Source: Bacillota bacterium (GTDB taxonomy: Bacteria > Bacillota > Clostridia > Peptostreptococcales > Anaerovoracaceae). Taken from it: a stretch of 8,311 nt of DNA. A model generated the notes under the pieces. That model was given only the letters and a program-made list of their open reading frames with translations, was not told the DNA's origin and did not search any database. The position numbers and the translations under genes are program-made. This document shows, piece by piece, positions 1 through 6,431 of the stretch. The stretch spans positions 1-8,311 of the forward strand of contig JAEDMR010000084.1 of assembly GCA_016302925.1 (NCBI GenBank), read 5' to 3'. Position 1 is the first letter of the stretch; each line of letters begins with the position of its first letter.

Positions 1-963
1 TTCATAGTAATATCTAGGGAATGCAATGATCATACCGTTCAGAGAACCGAAGATGGCGATCAGCTGGGTCGCAAGGATCAGGCCGCCGCCTGCGTTTCCG
101 AAAAGATTTTTCGCAACTTCCGTACCCAGATACAGGTTGTCGTTGTTGATCATATCCACAACCTGTTCCTGCGGCAGAACTCTGTAGATCGCAAAGTTAA
201 ACAGAGTGTACAGCACGGTGATGGCGCTGATACCGATGATCAGTGCTCTCGGCAGATCTCTGCCAGGATTCTTCATTTCTTCCGCAACCGGATTCAGATT
301 GGTCCATCCTTCATATGCCCAGAGTGTTGCTACCGTAGCGAAAGCGATCATGCCCAGCATGCCGCCGAAGCTTACTTCTGTGCCTTCCGGAACAAGGGAC
401 AGATCCGGAGTCTGCTTGCCCAGGAACAGACCTGCCAGCAGAATAATTGCGATTGGAATCAGCTTGGCAACCATGGACACATTCTGAAGAATCGAGCCCA
501 TCTTAATACCAAGGCAGTTGTATGCTGTCAGACCGACGATCAGCACAATAGCGATCACCTTAACAGCTACATCGGATAAATCGAAAAAGTTTCTCAGAGC
601 GGTCGGAAGCGCAATTGCCAGCGCCGCAATGGAGCCGGAACCGCTGATGATCCAGCTGGTAAATCCAAAGCTGTAACCTACGGATGGGTGAAATGCCCGG
701 TTCAGATATACGACCATTCCACCGGACTTCGGATCGCAGGCTCCCAGCTCTGCGAAGCAGAGTCCTCCCAGAATGGATACAATACCACCGATGATCCAGC
801 AAAGAAGTGCCAGACCCATGCTCATTCCAGTTCTCTGTAATACATAAGAGCCCAGATAGAAAATACCTGAGCCGATCATAATACCGCCGATAATACTGAT
901 ACCGCCGAACACGCCGATCTCTTTTTTCATTTCGACCTTAGCCGGTTTATTATCCGTACTCAT
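1..963 (-). CDS. APC-superfamily amino acid permease, LAT/SteT-like (C-terminus cut by window edge)
   Basis: Integral membrane amino acid transporter or exchanger of the APC superfamily. I read 321 codons without a stop from ATG at 961-963 to the window edge. The family usually has about 440-480 residues and 12 membrane segments, so roughly the last quarter to third is missing. Visible family marks are the substrate-binding GSGIF in the first helix (residues 31-35, inside IMIGSGIFYLGS), ELGACDPKSGG (72-82) and YEGWTNLNPVAEEMKNPGRD (217-236), which is typical of the LAT/SteT (serine/threonine exchanger) branch. At least eight hydrophobic segments are present. GGAG lies 6 bases before the ATG. 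The gene stands alone after the racemase terminator and has a long leader with a sigma-54-like promoter. Substrate cannot be told from sequence; the neighbouring racemase, aminotransferase and Lrp regulator fit amino acid uptake or exchange. Family assignment is firm, substrate is not. Confidence 0.93.
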   Translation of the reverse strand, partial: MSTDNKPAKVEMKKEIGVFGGISIIGGIMIGSGIFYLGSYVLQRTGMSMGLALLCWIIGGIVSILGGLCFAELGACDPKSGGMVVYLNRAFHPSVGYSFGFTSWIISGSGSIAALAIALPTALRNFFDLSDVAVKVIAIVLIVGLTAYNCLGIKMGSILQNVSMVAKLIPIAIILLAGLFLGKQTPDLSLVPEGTEVSFGGMLGMIAFATVATLWAYEGWTNLNPVAEEMKNPGRDLPRALIIGISAITVLYTLFNFAIYRVLPQEQVVDMINNDNLYLGTEVAKNLFGNAGGGLILATQLIAIFGSLNGMIIAFPRYYYE

Positions 964-986
964 GTTTTTCTCCTTTCTTTCCTTTC

Positions 987-1010
987 TTTCATGCATTGAT
1001 TTCATGCATT
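987..1010 (-). repeat. Direct repeat in the permease leader, 13-bp period
   Basis: The 11-mer AATGCATGAAA (minus strand) occurs at 1000-1010 and again at 987-997, each containing the palindrome ATGCAT. It sits between the predicted transcription start and the ribosome binding site, followed by a purine-rich GAAAGAAAGGAAAGAAAGG run. It could be an operator or an RNA site; nothing in the sequence decides. Confidence 0.5.
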
Positions 1011-1052
1011 AATATGAAGTGATCGATCTTTTGTACGTACGGTATAAAAATT

Positions 1053-1069
1053 AGCAAGAACTATGCCAA
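1053..1069 (-). promoter_or_regulatory. Sigma-54-type -24/-12 promoter for the permease (alternative: sigma-A)
   Basis: On the minus strand TTGGCATAGTTCTTGCT matches the RpoN consensus YTGGCA-N6-TTGCW, with GG and GC exactly 10 bases apart. The predicted start of transcription is near 1042, giving a leader of about 80 bases before the permease ATG. Caveat: the same TTGGCA followed after 17 bases by TATACC (1041-1046) could also be read as a mediocre sigma-A promoter, so the sigma factor is not settled from sequence alone. Confidence 0.6.
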
Positions 1070-1122
1070 GAATTAATCTATGATTTTCAAGCTAATAATT
1101 CCATAAAAAGTAAATTAAATCG

Positions 1123-1152
1123 TTTTTCATCCTATTTGCATTTTTTTCATCC
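1123..1152 (-). repeat. Direct repeat GGATGAAAAA, 20-bp period, upstream of the permease promoter
   Basis: Two identical 10-mers (minus strand GGATGAAAAA at 1143-1152 and 1123-1132) start exactly 20 bases apart, about two helical turns. They lie about 80-110 bases upstream of the predicted sigma-54 start, which is the usual place for an activator (enhancer-binding protein) site. Binding is inference; A-rich repeats in AT-rich spacers also arise by chance. Confidence 0.4.
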
Positions 1153-1162
1153 GTTTTATTTT

Positions 1163-1200
1163 GCGAAAAGAAAGAGCGGTGAGATCATTCCCACCGCTCT
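1163..1200 (-). terminator. Rho-independent terminator of the lrp-racemase operon
   Basis: Perfect 9-bp stem AGAGCGGTG / CACCGCTCT with a 10-base loop, followed on the minus strand by TTCTTTTC. It begins 25 bases after the racemase stop codon and separates that operon from the permease leader. Confidence 0.88.
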
Positions 1201-1225
1201 GTGATTTCTGCCAATGCAACAGCAC

Positions 1226-1927
1226 CTATTTATATTCCTTACCTGCACATTCGATGACCTTCCTGGCCAGGGTTTCCATGGGATCCATAAACCAGTCGTC
1301 CAATCCCTCATCCGCCTTGATGACAGAAAGCTCCGTACAGGCCAGCAGGACGGTTTTGCATCCAGCCTTGCGGTATTCTTCCTCAATCCGCTTCCAGCTT
1401 TCGGCATCATAGTTCTGCCCGTTCTTAATCCGGTCATAAATCTGATGCATGACCTCCTTCTGAATTTCCTGGCATGGTGTGAAAGGCTGCAGTCCCTGGG
1501 CCTCCAGTTCTTTCTGATACAGACCGGTCTGCACTGTTCCGTCAGTGGCCATGATGCCTACCACGGCACCGGCTCCGCAGCGCGTCGCTGCAGCTGCAGC
1601 GGTTTCCCGTATCATATGCAGAATCGGAATACCGATCTTATCTGCGATCATATCCGCAAAGAAATGTGCCGTATTGCAGGTGATGGCGATCGCCTTACAT
1701 CCTGCATTCTCAAGGAATCTGGCATCCTCCAGCATCTGATTGTATGGTCCGTCATACTGATGACTGAGGATGGCGCCGGTCCGGTCCGGCATGGACGCAT
1801 CCGATAAGAGAATCAGGTTAATATGATCCTGATCTTTTTCCGCTGCGGTGTGCTCTGTCACCATTTTATAAAACAGCTGAGACGCCATAGGTCCCATGCC
1901 GCCGATAATTCCAATGGGGTTTTTCAT
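1226..1927 (-). CDS. Aspartate/glutamate racemase family protein
   Basis: Cofactor-independent (PLP-free) amino acid racemase of the Asp/Glu/hydantoin racemase superfamily, 233 residues, cytoplasmic. The family interconverts L and D amino acids with two cysteines acting as acid/base. Both are present: Cys84 in ITCNTAH and Cys197 in LLACTELS. The N-terminal GIIGGMGPMAS (6-16) is the characteristic start of aspartate racemases, and length is normal for the family. ATG at 1925-1927 follows AGGAGG by 8 bases; that ribosome binding site overlaps the TAG stop of the upstream Lrp-type gene, so the two are cotranscribed and probably translationally coupled. Substrate could be aspartate, glutamate or, as for RacX/YgeA-type members, several other amino acids; sequence alone does not decide. 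Intact, no odd features. Confidence 0.93.
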   Translation of the reverse strand: MKNPIGIIGGMGPMASQLFYKMVTEHTAAEKDQDHINLILLSDASMPDRTGAILSHQYDGPYNQMLEDARFLENAGCKAIAITCNTAHFFADMIADKIGIPILHMIRETAAAAATRCGAGAVVGIMATDGTVQTGLYQKELEAQGLQPFTPCQEIQKEVMHQIYDRIKNGQNYDAESWKRIEEEYRKAGCKTVLLACTELSVIKADEGLDDWFMDPMETLARKVIECAGKEYK

Positions 1928-1939
1928 TTGTTTTACCTC

Positions 1940-2368
1940 CTAATACCGTTCCACAGCCGTAGAGAATACCACATGGGTCTCGGTCTTTCCGAAACTCTGC
2001 AGTTTTCCCAAGAACTCATCCAGCAGGGTTGTGGACGAAAAAACTGCCTTTAATATCATAGAATAGTTGCCGGTGATGTGGCTGCACTCCAATATGCACC
2101 GTTCTTCCCGTACAAATTCATAAAATTTCTTGTTGTCCTCCGGCTTCACCGTGATCAGAATAAATGCCTTAATTCCGTATCCCAGCTTCTCCAGGTTTAC
2201 CTCCGCATGATACCCTTTGATATACCCTTCCCGTTCCAGTTTTTCAATGCGGGCCGATACCGCCGGCATGGTCAGGAACACCTCCGCCGACAGCTCTTTC
2301 AGGGAAATACGGCCATTCTGCCGCAGCCGGTTCAGAATTTTTTTATCTACTTCGTCTAAACTTCTCAT
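1940..2368 (-). CDS. Lrp/AsnC family transcriptional regulator
   Basis: DNA-binding regulator of the feast/famine (Lrp/AsnC) family, 142 residues with the start chosen here. Residues about 3-55 form the helix-turn-helix domain (LDEVDKKILNRLRQNGRISL, then SARIEKLEREGYIKGY); residues about 64-138 form the RAM ligand-binding domain, with HITGNYSMILKA (97-108) matching the usual G-D/N-Y core. Such proteins form dimers to octamers and usually sense an amino acid. An upstream in-frame TTG (2378-2380) would add four residues, but it lies directly in front of the GGAG that sits 6 bases before ATG 2366-2368, so the ATG is preferred. The gene is first in an operon with the racemase, 12 bases apart. Regulation of that operon, and autoregulation, are likely from context but not shown. 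Confidence 0.94.
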   Translation of the reverse strand: MRSLDEVDKKILNRLRQNGRISLKELSAEVFLTMPAVSARIEKLEREGYIKGYHAEVNLEKLGYGIKAFILITVKPEDNKKFYEFVREERCILECSHITGNYSMILKAVFSSTTLLDEFLGKLQSFGKTETHVVFSTAVERY

Positions 2369-2415
2369 ATATGTCTCCAATTCTGCAAATCAGAACGACA
2401 ATCCGTTCCTCTAAA

Positions 2416-2444
2416 AATATACCACAAAATTGGATACTTGTCAG
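2416..2444 (-). promoter_or_regulatory. Sigma-A promoter of the lrp-racemase operon
   Basis: Minus-strand CTGACA (2439-2444), 17-base spacer, TATATT (2416-2421). Predicted start near 2409, about 40 bases before the regulator ATG. The -35 lies inside one copy of a 13-bp tandem repeat. Confidence 0.72.
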
Positions 2445-2465
2445 CAAAAAACGTCAGCAAAAAAC
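2440..2465. repeat. Perfect 13-bp tandem repeat over the lrp promoter -35
   Basis: GTCAGCAAAAAAC (plus strand) occurs twice head to tail, at 2440-2452 and 2453-2465. One copy covers most of the -35 hexamer of the regulator promoter; the other runs into the terminator of the aminotransferase. Candidate operator or a replication-slippage duplication. Confidence 0.8.
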
Positions 2466-2505
2466 AGAAACCGCACAGAAAATCTTCCGCGCAGTTCTGT
2501 TTTTT
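2459..2505 (-). terminator. Rho-independent terminator of the aminotransferase gene
   Basis: An 11-bp AT-rich lower stem (AAAAAACAGAA / TTCTGTTTTTT) is topped by CTGCGCGG / CTGTGCGG with one bulged T and an 8-base loop; the stem ends in six T. On the minus strand the upper stem pairs fully by using G-U pairs, while the plus-strand version has C-A mismatches, so it is built to act on minus-strand transcripts. It begins 13 bases after the aminotransferase stop. Confidence 0.85.
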
Positions 2506-2518
2506 GGAGTAGGTTTTA

Positions 2519-3754
2519 TCATTTACAGAGTTCGATTGCTTCTTTAATCTTTGCAGGCATTTTTCTGCATTCCTCCACCGTGTTGGAAGCCACGGACACC
2601 CGAACACCAGGTCCTAATGGAATGGTGAAGATGTTGAAAGACTGCAGGGTTTCACCCACTTTTTCCGGATTGGCGCACGGAATGGTCACAAAGAAACCGG
2701 AGTCATACGGACATGTTTTCAGGCCGGCCTTCTCCGCTTCCGCCATGAAGACCTCTCCTCTTTCCCGCAAAATCCGCAGATAGGACTCTCTCTCTTCGTC
2801 CACCTTCTGCTTCAGTTCCTGGTTCTGCAGGATTGAAGCCAGCACCGTCATGGCTGTCCGGTTGCCGTTGGACCAGCTTGCCCGGCACTCCACGCTCATG
2901 ACATCTTTGAATTCTTTGGCGATCTCTGCCGTCGGTGCCATGCAGAGCAGCGCACCGCAGCGCATGCCGTACATGGTATAACCCTTGGATGCACTGAATG
3001 CGATCAGCGGCAGAATATTCTGCGGCAGACCGGTCAGTTTCTTCAGGAAGAACCGATATTCCTTTGCATCCCCGGAAAAGTCAAGGTATGCGATGTCCAC
3101 CACCAGGGCAATTTTTTTATCGGAATATGCAGATACCGCTTCCAGTACCTGGTTCCAGTCTTCCTCGGTGAAGGTGTATCCCGTCGGGTTGTGGGCCGGT
3201 GTATTGATGATGATAACGACCTCATCCTGTGCGGACAGGATATCATCCAGCTTTTCTTTGAACGATGGTGCGTTGAACTTGTTGTTTTCATCGAAGAGGG
3301 TGTAAGTCGCTACTTCTCTTCCCAGTTCCTTCGCCACCAGGTTATATGGATTCCAGTGCCAGTCGGATGTAAGAATCTTATCCCCCGGCTTCGTGTAGCC
3401 GGAGATGGCATTGCGGATGGCACCGGTGCCGCCCGGCGTATAGCAGGCTTCCACATAGGTGTTTTCCGGCATTTCATCCAGAAATACGGCTTTTTTCACA
3501 CTTTCCAGATAAGCGGGCGTTCCCAGGATCGGCGCATAAGCTGCATAATCCTCCGGTGCCAGGGCACGGATGGCTTCCATGACAGAATCCAGCACCACAA
3601 GCTTACCTTCATCATTTAATAAAACACCGATGGTTGAATCGATGACGTTTTCTTTTCCGATTTGCGCGATACGTTCTTTTGCTCTGGAGGAAACCCCAAA
3701 CAGCTTGTCCGGTGCACCGATGGTAGTTCTTCCATTCTGCTGTGCGATAATCAT
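2519..3754 (-). CDS. PLP-dependent class I aminotransferase (aspartate/aromatic type)
   Basis: Fold-type I aminotransferase, 411 residues, cytoplasmic; transfers an amino group between an amino acid and a 2-oxo acid. Catalytic lysine is predicted as Lys257 in FSASKGYTMYG. Other marks are AHNPTG (187-192), the PLP-ring aspartate Asp220 in VVDIAYLDF with Tyr223, the glycine-rich PGGTGA (107-112) that holds the phosphate, and Arg385 in GPGVRVSVAS as the likely carboxylate-binding arginine. HNPTG, D-x-AY and the WHWNPYN segment (132-138) resemble AspC/TyrB-type enzymes rather than the branched-chain class. ATG 3752-3754 has AGGA 7 bases upstream; the longer in-frame start would begin in the preceding terminator hairpin and upstream of the promoter, so it is rejected. 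Monocistronic, with its own promoter and terminator. Preferred substrate (aspartate, aromatic or other) is not readable from the sequence. Confidence 0.92.
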   Translation of the reverse strand: MIIAQQNGRTTIGAPDKLFGVSSRAKERIAQIGKENVIDSTIGVLLNDEGKLVVLDSVMEAIRALAPEDYAAYAPILGTPAYLESVKKAVFLDEMPENTYVEACYTPGGTGAIRNAISGYTKPGDKILTSDWHWNPYNLVAKELGREVATYTLFDENNKFNAPSFKEKLDDILSAQDEVVIIINTPAHNPTGYTFTEEDWNQVLEAVSAYSDKKIALVVDIAYLDFSGDAKEYRFFLKKLTGLPQNILPLIAFSASKGYTMYGMRCGALLCMAPTAEIAKEFKDVMSVECRASWSNGNRTAMTVLASILQNQELKQKVDEERESYLRILRERGEVFMAEAEKAGLKTCPYDSGFFVTIPCANPEKVGETLQSFNIFTIPLGPGVRVSVASNTVEECRKMPAKIKEAIELCK

Positions 3755-3802
3755 ATCTCTGTCCTTTCTTCGTTTTTCGATACATGTTGCGTTTACAGCA
3801 CT

Positions 3803-3831
3803 ATCATAAAAAAACAAAAGGGGAAAATCAA
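3803..3831 (-). promoter_or_regulatory. Sigma-A promoter of the aminotransferase, embedded in the trmO terminator
   Basis: Minus-strand TTGATT (3826-3831), 17-base spacer, TATGAT (3803-3808). The -35 is part of the loop and descending arm of the upstream terminator, and the T-tract of that terminator is the spacer. Predicted start near 3796, about 40 bases before the ATG. Confidence 0.75.
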
Positions 3832-3842
3832 CGATTTTCCCC
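3808..3842 (-). terminator. Rho-independent terminator of the MATE-trmO operon
   Basis: Perfect 10-bp stem GGGGAAAATC / GATTTTCCCC with a 3-base loop (3820-3842), followed on the minus strand by TTTTGTTTTTTT. It begins 37 bases after the trmO stop codon. Confidence 0.92.
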
Positions 3843-3879
3843 AATGGCTTATTTTTTCAAGTATTCTTCTTTCCAAAAT

Positions 3880-4629
3880 TTATTTTTTTCGGTTTTTCTC
3901 CAATTCTGCCTCTGTTTCCGCCTGAAACGGCTCTACAGAGACCACCGTCAGCGTGCCTTCTTCTACCCGGAACCGGATATCCATCCCGCCATACGGCATG
4001 CCGTAGATCCTTTCCGGATCTTCCTGGTAGGAAGGTCTGGGATCCTGCTCCAGCAGCTGCCGTACCGTTTCCTGCAGCACCTTCGGGATCATTTCCAGAA
4101 GGTGCTTCGGAATCTCCACAGAAAGCCGGTAATCCCGCACTTTCTCCGTGAATCCGCCCGCCGCATCCGGGATGGCATCGGAATACGCCACATATGGCTT
4201 GATGTCATAGACCGGCGTTCCATCCATCAGGTCCGCACCGGTCACATGAAGCACCGTACCCTCCTCTTCGAAGGATATTCTTTCCAGCTTCACGCAGGAA
4301 AGACCGATGGGATTGGGCCGGAATGGAGACCGAGTGGCAAACACGCCTTTTCTCACATTTCCTCCCAGCCTTGGAGGTCGAACCGTAGCCGACCAGCTTC
4401 CATCCTCCCGGACGTTTTCCGAAAACTCCCATAGAAGCCACACATGGCTGAAATCCGAAAGGCCCCGCACCGCTTCCGGCTGATTATATGGCGGGATCAG
4501 CACCACCTCCGCCCTGGTGTCCACCAGGCCGCTCTGCCGAGGGATGCCGAATTTTGCCGGAAAATCCGAGCGCACGTATCCGATGGCTCGCATAGGTGTA
4601 ATCTTCGCAGATTGATTTCGCTGCGTCAT
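3880..4629 (-). CDS. trmO: tRNA (t6A37 N6)-methyltransferase, TrmO/TsaA family
   Basis: SAM-dependent enzyme of the TrmO (UPF0066, formerly YaeB/TsaA) family, known in E. coli to methylate t6A37 of tRNA-Thr to m6t6A. 249 residues, close to the family's usual length. Signature segments in order: KFGIPRQSGLV (26-36), LSDFSHVWLLWEF (57-69), PPRLGGN (85-91), GVFATRSPFRPNPIGLS (95-111), DLMDGTPVYDIKPYV (133-147), then the C-terminal DPRPSYQ (196-202). ATG 4627-4629 overlaps the TGA of the MATE gene as ATGA, so translation is probably coupled; its own ribosome site is only a weak GAGAGA, and no other ATG before the first motif has a better one (Met13 has none). It is the last gene of the operon. 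The C-terminal tail is charged and ends in a run of Glu/Lys. Family call is firm; the exact tRNA targets are inferred from the family. Confidence 0.95.
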   Translation of the reverse strand: MTQRNQSAKITPMRAIGYVRSDFPAKFGIPRQSGLVDTRAEVVLIPPYNQPEAVRGLSDFSHVWLLWEFSENVREDGSWSATVRPPRLGGNVRKGVFATRSPFRPNPIGLSCVKLERISFEEEGTVLHVTGADLMDGTPVYDIKPYVAYSDAIPDAAGGFTEKVRDYRLSVEIPKHLLEMIPKVLQETVRQLLEQDPRPSYQEDPERIYGMPYGGMDIRFRVEEGTLTVVSVEPFQAETEAELEKNRKK

Positions 4630-6041
4630 GCCGTCTCTCTCTTTCTTCTGGCCTCTTCCACGGCCAGACGCTTCTTTAGCTTCTTCCAGATCACCAGGTA
4701 GCAGATGATATGAATCAGTGCAGTAATGGTCCAGGTCAGAGGGTAGGAATAGTAAATGACCTGCGGGGTGTGAAACTGCGGAAGCTGGAATATGGTCGCA
4801 ATCCAGAGAAGGCGCAGACCACATGCACCTACCAGTGAAACAATCATGGGCAGCACAGAATACCCCAGTCCTCGCAGGGATCCCACCATGGTATCCATGA
4901 CGCCGCAGAGCGCATAAGTGGTGGAAATGATAGAGAGCCTCGTCAGCCCCTTCTGTATGACAATGCTGCTGGTGGTGTATAGTCCGAGAAGTGCCGGACC
5001 GAACACATAAGCCAGGTTCCCAAGCACCAGTCCGCTGACGACGGCGCAGCCCACAGAGGCCAGCAGAATCTTATTCACCCGGTCATATCTCCTTGCACCC
5101 ACATTCTGACTGGTAAAGGAAATGCATGCCTGATAAAAGGTATTCATGGATACATAGACGAAGTTCTCAATATTGGAGGCGGCTGAGTTGCCCGCCACCA
5201 CGATATTTCCAAAGCCGTTGATGGCCGACTGGATCACCACATTGGACAGGGAGAACAGAATGCCGGAAAACCCTGCCGGAATCCCGATCTGCATGATTTT
5301 CACCAGTTCCTCCCGGTGAATGGCCAGCAGCTTCAGCCGAAGCTTCATGCTTCCCGTTTCCCGCATCATGCACCGGAGAATCAGTCCGGCAGACAGACAC
5401 TGGGAAATGGCCGTGGCTGCCGCTACGCCTGCCACATCCATCTTCAGCACAATGACGAAGATCAGGTTCAGAATCACGTTAACTGCACCGGACAGTGCCA
5501 GATAATAGAGGGGCCGCCTGGTATCCCCCACCGCCCGCAGGATGGCCGCACCGAAGTTATAGATCATCATAGCCGGCATACCCAGGAAATAGATCCGAAG
5601 ATACAGCGTCGCCAGTCCCAGCACTTCTTCCGGAGACTGCATGGCTTCCAGCAGCACCCGTGATCCTGCCGCTCCCACTACAGTAAGAAAGATTCCGCTG
5701 AGCATGCTGAGAAGCATAGCCGTGTGGATCGTCCTGCTCAGTGCCACCGACTTCCGCGCGCCATAATATCTGGCAGCCAGCACATTGGCTCCCACCGAAA
5801 GGCCGATAAACAGATTCACCAGCAGGTTAATCAGAGAGGAAGTGGAACCTACGGCAGCCAGGGAGTTATCCCCCGCAAAACGGCCTACCACTATGATGTC
5901 CGCTGCATTAAACAGCAGTTGAAGAATCCCCGAAGCCATCAGCGGCAGGGAATAAATCAGTATTTTCTTCAGCACCGGACCATTGCACATATCCATTTCA
6001 TAGGTCCGCTTTTTTGGTTTCTGATTTTCTGACTTCGACAT
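4626..6041 (-). CDS. MATE family multidrug/cation efflux transporter
   Basis: Inner-membrane antiporter of the MATE family, 471 residues with the start chosen here, expected 12 membrane segments in two repeats of six; exports cationic drugs or metabolites in exchange for Na+ or H+. Family marks: FNAADIIVVGRFAG (44-57), GAAILRAVGDTRRP (164-177), and in the second half GSLRGLGYSVLP (387-398). The first 17 residues are polar and Lys-rich and the C-terminus is basic, as expected for cytoplasmic ends. The upstream ATG at 6060-6062 would add seven residues but lies only a couple of bases from the predicted transcription start; ATG 6039-6041 has AAAAGGAG ten bases upstream and is preferred. Its TGA overlaps the trmO ATG, so the two form an operon. 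It belongs to the broad NorM/DinF-like set; substrate is unknown. Confidence 0.94.
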   Translation of the reverse strand: MSKSENQKPKKRTYEMDMCNGPVLKKILIYSLPLMASGILQLLFNAADIIVVGRFAGDNSLAAVGSTSSLINLLVNLFIGLSVGANVLAARYYGARKSVALSRTIHTAMLLSMLSGIFLTVVGAAGSRVLLEAMQSPEEVLGLATLYLRIYFLGMPAMMIYNFGAAILRAVGDTRRPLYYLALSGAVNVILNLIFVIVLKMDVAGVAAATAISQCLSAGLILRCMMRETGSMKLRLKLLAIHREELVKIMQIGIPAGFSGILFSLSNVVIQSAINGFGNIVVAGNSAASNIENFVYVSMNTFYQACISFTSQNVGARRYDRVNKILLASVGCAVVSGLVLGNLAYVFGPALLGLYTTSSIVIQKGLTRLSIISTTYALCGVMDTMVGSLRGLGYSVLPMIVSLVGACGLRLLWIATIFQLPQFHTPQVIYYSYPLTWTITALIHIICYLVIWKKLKKRLAVEEARRKRETA

Positions 6042-6070
6042 TTCTGCGTCACTCCTTTTCATATGTCCCT

Positions 6071-6099
6071 ATCATACCACGACGGGGTAAAATCTGCAA
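6071..6099 (-). promoter_or_regulatory. Sigma-A promoter of the MATE-trmO operon
   Basis: Minus-strand TTGCAG (6094-6099), 17-base spacer, TATGAT (6071-6076). Predicted start near 6064, giving a leader of about 22 bases that holds AAAAGGAG (6052-6059). A short quasi-palindrome GCAAG-C-CTTGC (6096-6106) overlaps the -35 and may be chance. Confidence 0.78.
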
Positions 6100-6250
6100 G
6101 CCTTGCCGCTGGGGAACTGCCGTTGGGTGACATGTCGCAGTCGAAATACGATTCCTTCGCTGGTTAGTTATTTCAAACCCATACATATCGCTATGAAAAA
6201 TGCCAAAAGGGTCGGGTGCTCTTCTCCAGTTCCAACTATTTTTTTACTTT

Positions 6251-6278
6251 TCGTCCATTTAATTTCACATATCGTCCA
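6251..6278. repeat. TCGTCCA direct repeat, 21-bp period
   Basis: Identical heptamers TCGTCCA at 6251-6257 and 6272-6278, with similar flanks (both preceded by AC three or so bases earlier and followed by a T-rich stretch). Two copies 21 bases apart put them on the same helix face. Spaced terminal repeats of this kind occur at ends of IS21-type elements, but no relationship is shown here. Confidence 0.5.
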
Positions 6279-6431
6279 CTTTTTCCTCGTTTTGGAACGA
6301 AAATCGAAGGGGATTTAAGCGATGGCGAAATTGGAACACAACCTTTTTTGCGTTTTTGAGGTCATAAGTATGTGTTAGAATAAACTAACCGCATCGATTG
6401 CTATCTCGGGACGAATTATATCGAACGTATA

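Noticed and set aside
1214..1807. Plus-strand open frame of 197 codons opposite the racemase
   Set aside because: Antisense shadow; the minus strand carries both catalytic cysteines and a strong ribosome site.
3755..3844. 30-residue N-terminal extension of the aminotransferase
   Set aside because: Its ATG lies in the terminator hairpin of trmO and upstream of the predicted transcription start; the internal ATG at 3752-3754 has a proper ribosome site.
3784..4434. Plus-strand open frame of 216 codons opposite trmO
   Set aside because: Antisense shadow starting in the aminotransferase promoter region; trmO motifs on the other strand are unmistakable.
4630..4824. 65-residue N-terminal extension of TrmO
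   Set aside because: It lies wholly within the 3' end of the MATE gene; TrmO family proteins begin near the ATG at 4627-4629.
6103..6318. Plus-strand 71-codon frame in the sstT-MATE spacer
   Set aside because: Begins with TTG, has no ribosome site, and I recognise no domain; it may be a translated piece of a repeat element.
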